From an uncultured Bacteroidota bacterium (GTDB lineage: Bacteria; Bacteroidota; Bacteroidia; Chitinophagales; LD1): a DNA stretch of 24,921 bases. Where the stretch lies: positions 1-24,921 of the forward strand of contig CALAYL010000068.1 in the NCBI GenBank assembly GCA_937894725.1, written 5' to 3'. The notes under the pieces were generated by a model that did not search any database, was not told where the DNA came from, and saw only the letters and a program-made list of their open reading frames with translations. Shown here in pieces: positions 1 through 7,352 of this stretch. The position numbers and the translations under genes were made by a program. Every line of letters starts with the position of its first letter. Position 1 is the stretch's first letter.

Positions 1-2
1 CT

Positions 3-520
3 ACTGGCGCTCAAGGAATTCAAGGAAACACAGGTGCAACTGGCGCTCAAGGAATCCAAGGAAATACCGGTGCAACAGGAGATACTGGCGCTACCGGTGC
101 TCAAGGAATTCAAGGAAATACAGGTGCAACAGGTGCTACTGGTCCACAAGGAATTCAAGGAAATACCGGTGCAACAGGTGCTACTGGCGCAACTGGCGCT
201 CAAGGAAACACCGGTGCAACTGGCGCTACAGGTGCTCAAGGAATCCAAGGAAACACTGGCGCAACTGGCGTTCAAGGAATTCAAGGAAATACCGGTGCAA
301 CAGGTGCTACTGGCGCAACTGGCGCTCAAGGAAACACCGGTGCTACAGGCGCTACTGGTTCACAAGGAAACACCGGTGCAACTGGTTCACAAGGAATTCA
401 GGGAAATACCGGTGCTACAGGTGCGCAAGGTGTTCAAGGAAATACAGGTGCAACTGGCGCTACGGGAAATGTAGGCGCAACAGGTAGTAAAGGTGCTACT
501 GGCTCAACTGGTGTAAGTGG
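3..520 (+). repeat. Collagen-type 9-bp-phased DNA repeats with a 71-bp perfect direct repeat
   Basis: The Gly-X-Y coding region is built from short units (GGAATTCAAGGAAATACCGG and variants). One stretch of 71 bases is identical at 147-217 and 273-343, an offset of 126 bases or 42 codons. Recombination or slippage between the copies would therefore keep the reading frame and change fibre length by multiples of three residues. The repetition also makes this part liable to assembly collapse. Confidence 0.9.
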
Positions 521-1028
521 CTGTAATACGGCATTGAGTTTCAATCAAACTACTAACATTTTATCTTCGACTGATCCATGCGGTACATTAACCACTACAA
601 TCCCTTCTGTAAAAATCTATTCTGCAACTGGGACTACTGATATAAGCATGAACACAGCTACATTTACTAACACAGGATTAACGTTAACTTTTACTCCGCA
701 AAAGCCAAACGTATTAGTGTCCTTAACATTTTCAGGTCGATCTGACCCAACTGGTGCCAACGTACAGCAAAATGTGTTTGCTAGAGTATTGTTAGATGGA
801 GTATCCATCGGTGGTGCAATTACTCCTGGTCAAGATTATGACGATGTAGGGGGCGTAACTACAGGCTGGAATCTATCGTTCTCTAAACCAATAACTATGA
901 CTACAGGTGTGTCTCACACGCTTTCAGTACAATGGATGCGTAGTGGAAATGTGATGAAAACTATATATTGTGAACCAGCTACTGCTCCTGACTATTCTCA
1001 CCGGACTATTACAGCAATGGAATATTAA
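3..1028 (+). CDS. Collagen-like repeat surface protein, 3' part (5' end outside window)
   Basis: The frame beginning at base 3 is open from the window edge to TAA at 1026-1028. Bases 6-518 encode 57 uninterrupted Gly-X-Y triplets made from a few units (GAQ, GIQ, GNT, GAT, GPQ, GSQ), as in bacterial collagen-like triple helices. After the last triplet (GVS) comes GCNTALSFNQ and a non-repetitive C-terminal domain of about 165 residues, rich in Thr, Ser and Val with alternating hydrophobic residues. It looks like a beta-sandwich trimerisation or head domain. The family forms trimeric fibres on cell surfaces or phage tails; which applies here cannot be told because the N-terminus is missing. No sortase, OmpA or type IX sorting motif is seen at the end (RTITAMEY). 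A TTG at 534 is in frame but internal, so it is not a separate start. A small exported protein follows after two bases. Confidence 0.88.
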   Translation, partial: TGAQGIQGNTGATGAQGIQGNTGATGDTGATGAQGIQGNTGATGATGPQGIQGNTGATGATGATGAQGNTGATGATGAQGIQGNTGATGVQGIQGNTGATGATGATGAQGNTGATGATGSQGNTGATGSQGIQGNTGATGAQGVQGNTGATGATGNVGATGSKGATGSTGVSGCNTALSFNQTTNILSSTDPCGTLTTTIPSVKIYSATGTTDISMNTATFTNTGLTLTFTPQKPNVLVSLTFSGRSDPTGANVQQNVFARVLLDGVSIGGAITPGQDYDDVGGVTTGWNLSFSKPITMTTGVSHTLSVQWMRSGNVMKTIYCEPATAPDYSHRTITAMEY

Positions 1029-1030
1029 TT

Positions 1031-1300
1031 TTGAATATGCTAAATAAATATCTAAAACTTGTCCAAACGATGGGGCTTATTTTTCTCTTTGGAACTACAT
1101 TCAGTCAAGAGGGAAATAAGTTGTCATCGAAACCAAACAAAGCAAAGACAAATAAAGCCACTGTTAATAGTGATGAAAAGAAGACGACATTATTGTATTC
1201 TAACGAGACAGATAGCTTAAAGAATGAACAAAACTACCATGAAACACCTTCTGAATATGAAGGTATATTGAATAGTAGAAAAGATAAAAAAGCGGAGTAA
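1031..1300 (+). CDS. Small exported protein of unknown function
   Basis: This reading frame gives 89 residues from TTG 1031, or 87 from ATG 1037. I prefer ATG 1037 (MLNKYLKLVQ...) because it gives a standard start. The N-terminus has a Lys, then a hydrophobic stretch (MGLIFLFGTTFSQ) like a signal peptide cleaved near FSQ. The remaining 60 or so residues are very hydrophilic, rich in Lys, Asn, Glu and Ser, and probably disordered, ending RKDKKAE. No family is recognised. It starts 2-8 bases after the collagen-like gene and ends inside a terminator hairpin, so the two genes almost certainly share a transcript. It could be a chaperone or anchor for the fibre, but that is inferred only from position. 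Confidence 0.65.
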   Translation: MNMLNKYLKLVQTMGLIFLFGTTFSQEGNKLSSKPNKAKTNKATVNSDEKKTTLLYSNETDSLKNEQNYHETPSEYEGILNSRKDKKAE

Positions 1301-1316
1301 CAACTCCGCTTTTTTT
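1286..1316 (+). terminator. Rho-independent terminator overlapping the stop codon of the small exported protein
   Basis: A perfect 8-bp stem (AGCGGAGT 1291-1298 / ACTCCGCT 1303-1310, loop AACA) is lengthened by A and T runs on either side to about 13 bp and followed by seven T. The TAA stop at 1298-1300 lies in the hairpin. It ends the collagen-like operon and separates it from gyrA. Confidence 0.9.
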
Positions 1317-1358
1317 GTGGATAAAATCCAACGATTTTTAACCTATAAAATCGTCTGT

Positions 1359-1386
1359 TTGCGTATATTTGCTTGTTCTACTTTTG
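1359..1386 (+). promoter_or_regulatory. Bacteroidota-type promoter for gyrA
   Basis: TTG at 1359-1361, a 17-base spacer, and TACTTTTG at 1379-1386 match the Bacteroidota -33/-7 consensus (TTG, TAnnTTTG). A second -7-like box, TATATTTG, lies at 1364-1371 without a clear partner. The gyrA start is at 1419, so the leader would be about 25-30 bases and A-rich. Confidence 0.7.
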
Positions 1387-1418
1387 CGTAGAAAAAATCT
1401 ATTTACTAAAAAAAAATT

Positions 1419-3944
1419 ATGTCTGACGAATCGAAGATAATTCCCATCAACATTGAAGATGAGATGAAAACAGCCTACATTGATTATTCAATGTCGGTAA
1501 TTGTATCGCGTGCTATACCTGATGTGCGTGATGGTTTGAAACCTGTTCACCGTAGAGTGCTCTATGGAATGAACGAACTAGGTGTAGGAGCTGGTAAAGC
1601 CCATAAAAAATCGGCTAGAATAGTAGGAGAGGTGCTCGGTAAATATCACCCACATGGTGACACCTCCGTATATGATTCAATGGTACGTATGGCGCAAGAC
1701 TGGTCTTTGCGATATCCACTTGTGGATGGGCAAGGTAATTTCGGCTCTATAGATAATGATCCACCAGCAGCGATGCGTTATACCGAAGCGAGATTTAGAC
1801 GTATCGCAGAAGAGATTTTAAGAGATATTGAAAAGGAGACTGTCGAAATGCGTCTCAACTTTGACGATACACTCGAAGAACCAACTGTAATGCCATCGCG
1901 AATTCCGAATTTGCTCATCAATGGAGCCTCAGGTATTGCCGTAGGTATGGCTACCAATATGCTTCCACACAACCTTTCGGAAGTAATAGATGCGATCAAT
2001 GCGTTTATCGACAATAGAGATATTACCGTAGAGGAGTTGATGCAATTTGTAAAAGCTCCAGATTTTCCTACTGGTGGTACAATATATGGAATAGATGGAG
2101 TGCGTCAAGCATTAGCAACTGGTAGAGGCCGAGTGGTGTTGAGAGGTAGAGCAGAAATCGAATCTCAGGACAATGGTCGTGAGCAAATCATCGTGACAGA
2201 AATACCATTCCAGGTAGTAAAGTCTGATTTGATAAAGAAAATAGCTGATTTAGTCGAAGAAAAAAAGATTGAAGGAATCACAGACATCCGTGATGAATCA
2301 GACAGAAATGGTATCCGCATGGTTATTGAGTTGCGTAAAGATGCAATAGCAAATGTAGTGTTAAATCAGATTTATTCACTCACGTCTCTTCAAACATCTT
2401 ACGGTGTAAACAACATTGCCCTTGTAAATGGCAGACCTATGTTGCTTAACCTTCGTGATTTGATCCGTCACTTTGTGGCATTCAGACACGAGGTAGTTGT
2501 GAAACGTACTCAATATGAACTCCGTGAAGCTCAAAAAAGAGCACATGTACTTGAAGGACTTATCATCGCTGTTAACAATATCGATGAGGTTGTTAAAATA
2601 ATTCGTGCTTCAAAAAATCAAAACGAAGCGCAATCGGCTCTCGAAGTACGATTCAACCTTTCAGAAATCCAGTCAAAAGCAATCATTGATCTAAGATTAG
2701 GTCGTTTGACTGGACTCGAAATTGACAAGTTGAGAGCAGAGTATGAAGAGTTGATGAAAACTATAAATTATCTCAATCGCATTTTGAATGAGGAGCCACT
2801 TCGTTATGAAATCATCAAAGAAGAGCTGGCAGAAGTAAAGGCGAAATTTGGTGATGCAAGACGTACAGATATTGTAGCAGCCGATGGCGATTTGAATATC
2901 GAAGATCTTATTGCGGACGATGAAGTGATGGTGACAATTTCTCACCTCGGATATATAAAGAAAACATTATCAAGCGAATATAGAACTCAAAATAGGGGAG
3001 GACGAGGCTCAAAAGCAAGCGCCTCTAGAGATGCTGACTTTATGGAACATCTTTTTACCGCTACCAATCACAACTTTATTTTGTTTTTCTCTAGTGAAGG
3101 TCGATGCTACTGGAAAAAAGTATATGAAATACCTGAAGGTGAAAAAACATCAAAAGGTAGAGCTATCCAAAACCTCATCAATATACCTGCAGAGGAGAAG
3201 ATTATGGCTTATTTGCCAGTTAAAAACTTAAAAGACCCCGATTATCTTGATAATAACTTCTTAATATTCTGTACCAAAAAGGGTGTAATCAAGAAAACGA
3301 CCCTTCGTGCATATTCAAATGTGCGACAAGGTGGTGTGAATGCCATTGATATCAGAGAAGGTGATGAACTAGTACAAGTTTGTATGACAGATGGCAAATC
3401 AGAAATCGTAATGGCCACCAAAGAAGGAAAATCAATACGATTTAATGAAAGTACCGTACGTGCAGTAGGTCGTAATGCAGCTGGTGTGAGAGGGGTAACC
3501 ATAGATGAAAGCACTGGAAACGAAGTAATTGGAATGATAGCTGTAAATGTAGAAGACAAAACAGAAACTATCATGGTATTGTCAGAAAATGGCTACGGAA
3601 AACGTACCGATATTGAAGACTATCGCATTACTAATCGTGGAGGGAAAGGAGTAACTACTCTCAAAATAACTGAAAAAACGGGCAATCTTGTGGGCATATT
3701 GCTCGCAACCGATAATGACCACATCATGATTATCAATAAATCTGGTGTAGCCATACGGCTAGCAGTAGAGCAAATGCGAGTAATGGGACGTGCTACACAA
3801 GGCGTGAAACTCATAAAATTAGATAAAAAAGATAGTATCGCAGCTATCGCTCGAATCAAAAACGGCAAGGAAACATTTAATGCTGAAGAGGATGGAGAGC
3901 TAGGCGAAACAGAAACTGGCACAGAAATTGAAACAATCTCATAA
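1419..3944 (+). CDS. gyrA: DNA gyrase subunit A
   Basis: The product has 841 residues, the usual GyrA length. With GyrB it forms the A2B2 type II topoisomerase that puts negative supercoils into DNA using ATP. The N-terminal breakage-reunion domain contains the catalytic tyrosine in AAMRYTEARF (Tyr121) and the quinolone-resistance region HPHGDTSVYDSMVRMAQ. The position matching E. coli Ser83 is Thr82 and that matching Asp87 is Asp86. The C-terminal domain contains the GyrA box QNRGGRG at 524-530, which separates GyrA from ParC, followed by beta-pinwheel repeats. The acidic tail (EEDGELGETETGTEIE) is usual for the family. The start ATG follows a run of A with no Shine-Dalgarno. A TPR protein gene follows 20 bases after the stop and is probably cotranscribed. 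Confidence 0.97.
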   Translation: MSDESKIIPINIEDEMKTAYIDYSMSVIVSRAIPDVRDGLKPVHRRVLYGMNELGVGAGKAHKKSARIVGEVLGKYHPHGDTSVYDSMVRMAQDWSLRYPLVDGQGNFGSIDNDPPAAMRYTEARFRRIAEEILRDIEKETVEMRLNFDDTLEEPTVMPSRIPNLLINGASGIAVGMATNMLPHNLSEVIDAINAFIDNRDITVEELMQFVKAPDFPTGGTIYGIDGVRQALATGRGRVVLRGRAEIESQDNGREQIIVTEIPFQVVKSDLIKKIADLVEEKKIEGITDIRDESDRNGIRMVIELRKDAIANVVLNQIYSLTSLQTSYGVNNIALVNGRPMLLNLRDLIRHFVAFRHEVVVKRTQYELREAQKRAHVLEGLIIAVNNIDEVVKIIRASKNQNEAQSALEVRFNLSEIQSKAIIDLRLGRLTGLEIDKLRAEYEELMKTINYLNRILNEEPLRYEIIKEELAEVKAKFGDARRTDIVAADGDLNIEDLIADDEVMVTISHLGYIKKTLSSEYRTQNRGGRGSKASASRDADFMEHLFTATNHNFILFFSSEGRCYWKKVYEIPEGEKTSKGRAIQNLINIPAEEKIMAYLPVKNLKDPDYLDNNFLIFCTKKGVIKKTTLRAYSNVRQGGVNAIDIREGDELVQVCMTDGKSEIVMATKEGKSIRFNESTVRAVGRNAAGVRGVTIDESTGNEVIGMIAVNVEDKTETIMVLSENGYGKRTDIEDYRITNRGGKGVTTLKITEKTGNLVGILLATDNDHIMIINKSGVAIRLAVEQMRVMGRATQGVKLIKLDKKDSIAAIARIKNGKETFNAEEDGELGETETGTEIETIS

Positions 3945-3964
3945 ATCACAAACAAACCTAATAC

Positions 3965-5104
3965 ATGAAAAAGCAACTTATCATTGGACTGTTGGCAGGT
4001 GTATCATTTGGCGCATTTGCACAAGAAGGAAAACTCGTATCGACCTGGAACGCATTGGAGTCTTATAAACGAGGCGATGGGGAACAAAACCTAGAAAGCG
4101 CTTTGCCTTATATTAACGAAGCTATTGAAAATGAATCTACTATGAACAATACAAAGGCATGGTGGTATCGCTCTCAAGTGTATCAGTTTATCTCCACAGA
4201 GAAAAATTTGAAAGATAAATATCCAAACGCAAGTGAAGAAGCTTTACGCAGTTTTAAAAAAATGTTAGACCTCAATAATCCTAAATTTAAGGATTGGGAT
4301 GATGCCACAAAGAATTTGCAAGCTCTAGCAACTACTGTATTTAACAATGGAGTAGAACAGTTTGGTACAAAAGAATATGCACGAGCAGCGAAAAACTTTG
4401 CCTCTGTGGAAGACATCAATGCTATCATCGAAGCTAAAGGAGGTAAGCCAGCGATTGATCTTAAAACAGCTTTAGGAAATGCAGCTATTGGTTACGAAAA
4501 TGCACAAGATGTAAATGGAGCAGTAGGCATTTACAACAAACTTATCCAAAAGTTTCCAGAGAGTAAATATTACAATATCCTTTTTAGCTTATACAAGAAG
4601 AATAATATGCTGGTAGAGGCGAAGGCTGTAGTAGATAAAGGTTTGGTTGTATATCCAACAGATAAAGACTTGCTTATTAGTAAGGTAAACTTTTTTGTGA
4701 ATGAGGGAAAAACGGCAGAAGCAATTGAATATCTGCAAAAATTGATAGCCCAAGATCCTAAAAATGAACAATTCCAAGCAGTGCTTGGACAAGCCTATGA
4801 GCAATCTGGCGATGAAGCTAATGCACGTAAAACATACGAAGGTTTGACTACTTTGAATCCAAATAGCTTTGAAGGAAGTTATGGATTAGGTGCTTTGATA
4901 TTCAACAAAGCTAAATCAATTACTGACCAAATGAATGCGTTAGGATATAGTAAAGCAGATCAAGTGAAATATGAAGAGTTAAAAAAAGTGAGAGCTGGGA
5001 TTTTTGCAGAAGCAAAACCATACTTGGAAAGAGCCTTGGCATTGAAACCAGAGAATCCTCAAGTGAAGGCTGCGTTAGGGAATATCGAAACCTTATCTAA
5101 GTAA
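3965..5104 (+). CDS. Exported TPR-repeat protein
   Basis: The product has 379 residues. MKKQLIIGLLAGVSFGAFAQ is a typical signal peptide with likely cleavage after AFA, so the protein should act in the periplasm. The rest is helical. Several tetratricopeptide repeats are visible from about residue 170 to 375, for example around AIEYLQKLIAQDPKNEQFQA and the final YLERALALKPENPQVKAAL. Such repeats usually scaffold protein partners; no catalytic domain is present. It lies 20 bases downstream of gyrA on the same strand and is closed by a strong terminator, so it is likely the second gene of a gyrA transcript. No specific role can be assigned. Confidence 0.85.
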   Translation: MKKQLIIGLLAGVSFGAFAQEGKLVSTWNALESYKRGDGEQNLESALPYINEAIENESTMNNTKAWWYRSQVYQFISTEKNLKDKYPNASEEALRSFKKMLDLNNPKFKDWDDATKNLQALATTVFNNGVEQFGTKEYARAAKNFASVEDINAIIEAKGGKPAIDLKTALGNAAIGYENAQDVNGAVGIYNKLIQKFPESKYYNILFSLYKKNNMLVEAKAVVDKGLVVYPTDKDLLISKVNFFVNEGKTAEAIEYLQKLIAQDPKNEQFQAVLGQAYEQSGDEANARKTYEGLTTLNPNSFEGSYGLGALIFNKAKSITDQMNALGYSKADQVKYEELKKVRAGIFAEAKPYLERALALKPENPQVKAALGNIETLSK

Positions 5105-5112
5105 TATTTTCG

Positions 5113-5142
5113 GAAAGCTGACATAAATGTCGGCTTTCTTTT
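5113..5142 (+). terminator. Rho-independent terminator of the gyrA-TPR transcript
   Basis: GAAAGCTGACA (5113-5123) pairs with TGTCGGCTTTC (5128-5138) through an 11-bp stem with one G-T pair and a TAAA loop, followed by a short T run. It faces right; no T run follows on the opposite strand, so it is not bidirectional. Confidence 0.85.
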
Positions 5143-5227
5143 CTTAAATACCATTTAACATAATATTAATTATAGACAAAAATAATTGAACTAAAATTAG
5201 CCTAATTGACACACAAGTAACTCAAAA

Positions 5228-6967
5228 TCAGAACACTGAAGTTGCACTAACCGAATTAATCTTTTCAAACAATGCAAGTCCTAATGGGTCATTAGGATTG
5301 TCTAAAAGGAATTTTCTGATTCGTATGCTGGCCAATTGCAATCTACCCACAGTAAAATAATATTCCGCAGCAAAATAATCTTGATTAAGATTTAAATAAT
5401 CAAATGGCTGATATAAAGGATTAAAAATATGATTTACAATATTTGCAACAGTTCCCGTTTCAACTGGTTTACATTTACTAAAAATATCATCACGGGTGAA
5501 ATCATCGGTCTTTTCATATACAGCAGCCACCGCATCTACATAGGTACAAGCATATATCGAATCTCTATACAAATACGCATGTAAATAAGGGTCAGCTAGC
5601 CTATATAACACGACAAAATCAAAATTCAACGAGTCATCAACCGTTTTAAATTGATTTGGAAAGTTTACAAGTTTCATATAATTTTCAAAATCCTCATTAT
5701 TAAACACATCAAGATCTCTAAGATCGATGTAGGTTTTAAAATCTGGCTGTAAACGCCAGAGCAAATACGAAGAAGTAAGATAATCGGAAAACCCATTTTT
5801 CGATTTCAGCCCTTTTTGAGCGATATAATCGGCTGCGCCCAATGGATTGTGTGTTGAGAGTACTTCAAGTCCATATCTATCTCTGCTGTCGATTAAGTGA
5901 TAAAATCCATTCGACACTATACTGATATAAAAGGCGATACCAATTGCAATGGCCAATTTGGTACGTTGTACTTTGTTCGTATAAAAATTATCAACTAACA
6001 CTTCTACCATCGGAAATGACAAGAAAAAGAAGAACACGATATTACGATAAGCGGTAAAAGATAAGCCCAAAAAAGCTATAAGCAATAAGATATAACCTGT
6101 TGAAAAAGAATTAATTAATGAATATAGTTTACCATTTTTAAACAACTTAAAAATTAATAAACCTATCAGCAGCAATACTAAAATCAGTAGAAATGATTCG
6201 ACATTCCAATACTCTGGCGAAAGTATGTTATCTAGTTCGGTAGTATATTTGTTCTCGCTCAATTGTTTTAGGATATTGAATTGTCGAATTAGCAATGTCC
6301 ATCCTCGGGGGTTAAGGCAGGTAGCTACTAGCATCAGTCCAAATACTTTTAATAGTTGGAAGTTTTTGGGCTCCTTTTCCTTTATTACATATATGAAATT
6401 TCCGAACCAGAATAGACCAACCATCACCAGCCCCATGCCATATGCTTCATGCATATTTGTCCAAATGACTTGAAGTGGCACTAAAAGCCAAACTGATTTA
6501 TCCTCATTTTTATAAAACCGCAATAGCAAATAAAGTACAACCACCTCGAAAAGATGTGAAAACATTTCGGGACGACCTATCATTCTATACTGTACCCCCA
6601 CCAGTAATATTAGAAAACTATAAAACAAAACTAGCTCACTTTTTACGTGAAAGAGCTGTACTGTTTTTCTTAAAAAATATACGATAAGCGCAGAAACTAG
6701 TACTTGAAGTAAAAATACGCTCTCTGTACCTAAGTATTTGGATATCAATGATACTAATACTTCAAATCCCCATTTAATATTGATCCATTCCGTACCAGCT
6801 TTGGTCATCGAAAACATATCAACTGTGGGTATCTGACCATGCTCGAGTATCCATTGTCCAGTCCTAATTTGCCACCAAAGGTCAGGTTCGCGAAGGCTTT
6901 TAATACTAAAAGCTATTGCTATTAAATAGACTAAGGCGACCAAAACTTTACTACTGGTAATTTTCAT
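5228..6967 (-). CDS. Multi-pass membrane protein, GT-C glycosyltransferase-like
   Basis: The product has 579 residues. After a first transmembrane helix it carries a conserved-looking segment (DLWWQIRTGQWILEHG, then PTVDMFSMTKAGTEW and WGFEVLVSLI). This pattern, D-x-WW near the N-terminus then G-x-x-P-x-x-D-x-FS-x-T, is typical of large bacterial membrane proteins related to GT-C (lipid-linked sugar) transferases. About nine or ten hydrophobic helices follow up to residue 390. A soluble part of some 190 residues then follows, with YLLWRLQPDFKTYIDLRD, also typical of this group. The acceptor, the donor and actual activity are unknown. The gene stands alone: it faces the TPR gene on one side and is divergent from the interrupted lipoprotein gene on the other. 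Confidence 0.7.
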   Translation of the reverse strand: MKITSSKVLVALVYLIAIAFSIKSLREPDLWWQIRTGQWILEHGQIPTVDMFSMTKAGTEWINIKWGFEVLVSLISKYLGTESVFLLQVLVSALIVYFLRKTVQLFHVKSELVLFYSFLILLVGVQYRMIGRPEMFSHLFEVVVLYLLLRFYKNEDKSVWLLVPLQVIWTNMHEAYGMGLVMVGLFWFGNFIYVIKEKEPKNFQLLKVFGLMLVATCLNPRGWTLLIRQFNILKQLSENKYTTELDNILSPEYWNVESFLLILVLLLIGLLIFKLFKNGKLYSLINSFSTGYILLLIAFLGLSFTAYRNIVFFFFLSFPMVEVLVDNFYTNKVQRTKLAIAIGIAFYISIVSNGFYHLIDSRDRYGLEVLSTHNPLGAADYIAQKGLKSKNGFSDYLTSSYLLWRLQPDFKTYIDLRDLDVFNNEDFENYMKLVNFPNQFKTVDDSLNFDFVVLYRLADPYLHAYLYRDSIYACTYVDAVAAVYEKTDDFTRDDIFSKCKPVETGTVANIVNHIFNPLYQPFDYLNLNQDYFAAEYYFTVGRLQLASIRIRKFLLDNPNDPLGLALFEKINSVSATSVF

Positions 6968-6984
6968 GGCTTCGATTTGACTCC

Positions 6985-6992
6985 CAAATTTA
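6985..6992 (-). promoter_or_regulatory. Possible -7 box for the GT-C-like gene
   Basis: Read on the minus strand this is TAAATTTG, a full match to TAnnTTTG, about 18 bases before the start codon. No TTG lies at the expected 17-19 base distance, the nearest being 13 bases away, so this is a half-match only. Confidence 0.35.
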
Positions 6993-7000
6993 AGCGAATT

Positions 7001-7029
7001 TTGAACAAAAATTCATTTACTTACATTGC
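7001..7029 (+). promoter_or_regulatory. Possible promoter of the interrupted lipoprotein gene
   Basis: TTG at 7001-7003, an 18-base gap and TACATTGC at 7022-7029 resemble the Bacteroidota promoter, with two mismatches in the -7 box. It lies 27 bases before the ATG at 7056. Confidence 0.3.
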
Positions 7030-7055
7030 CACTTTAAGTAATATAAGTCGTATTT

Positions 7056-7352
7056 ATGAGTATGAATAATTTAGGGTTTACTTCTTTAATGTTGGTCTCG
7101 CTATTTTGCGGATGTGAAAAAGTAAAACTGCCTAGCTGTAATCACAACTTGGCTCAAATATGTGTTATTAATACATGAAGCACTCATGTTTATGGTTCAT
7201 TTTTTGAAAATTCAGAAAATGATACTCTAGCACCAAACGAGCGAAGATGTTATAATCATCAAGTAAATGAATTTGTCACCTTTAAATTAGCTTCTGGCAC
7301 ACGATACAGTTGGTCATTGAAACAATGTGAAGAAGAGTATCCGCTCTTTTAG
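7056..7352 (+). pseudogene. Small lipoprotein-like gene interrupted by an in-frame TGA
   Basis: ATG 7056 opens a frame with a signal-like N-terminus (MSMNNLGFTSLMLVSLFCGC) ending in a lipobox-like LFCGC. Codon 41 (bases 7176-7178) is TGA. The same frame then runs open for 57 more codons with protein-like composition, including VYGSFFENSENDTLAPNE and ending CEEEYPLF, to TAG at 7350-7352. No in-frame ATG follows the TGA. The true stop overlaps the stop of the convergent tryptophan dioxygenase gene, a common arrangement for genuine adjacent genes. I infer a recently broken gene, or a sequencing error. Stop-codon readthrough is less likely. The part downstream has Cys, Arg and aromatic residues that do not look like random translation. 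The family is not recognised. Confidence 0.6.

Noticed and set aside
34..474. Open frame with Lys/Gln/Val-rich repeats in the +1 phase
   Set aside because: It is a shadow of the Gly-X-Y coding frame; its repeats arise only because the real gene is 9-bp periodic.
1..520. CRISPR-like short repeats
   Set aside because: Repeats are contiguous, vary by codon wobble, have no unique spacers and encode collagen triplets.
3620..3976. 118-residue minus-strand frame inside gyrA
   Set aside because: It is antisense to a well-conserved gyrA region, with no matching family or promoter.
7176..7178. Selenocysteine at the TGA
   Set aside because: No SECIS-like hairpin is evident just after the TGA, the family is not a known redox protein, and a nonsense mutation is simpler.
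7332..7347. Hairpin AAGAG/CTCTT at the kynA-lipoprotein junction
   Set aside because: Five pairs with a short T run inside coding sequence is weak evidence for termination.
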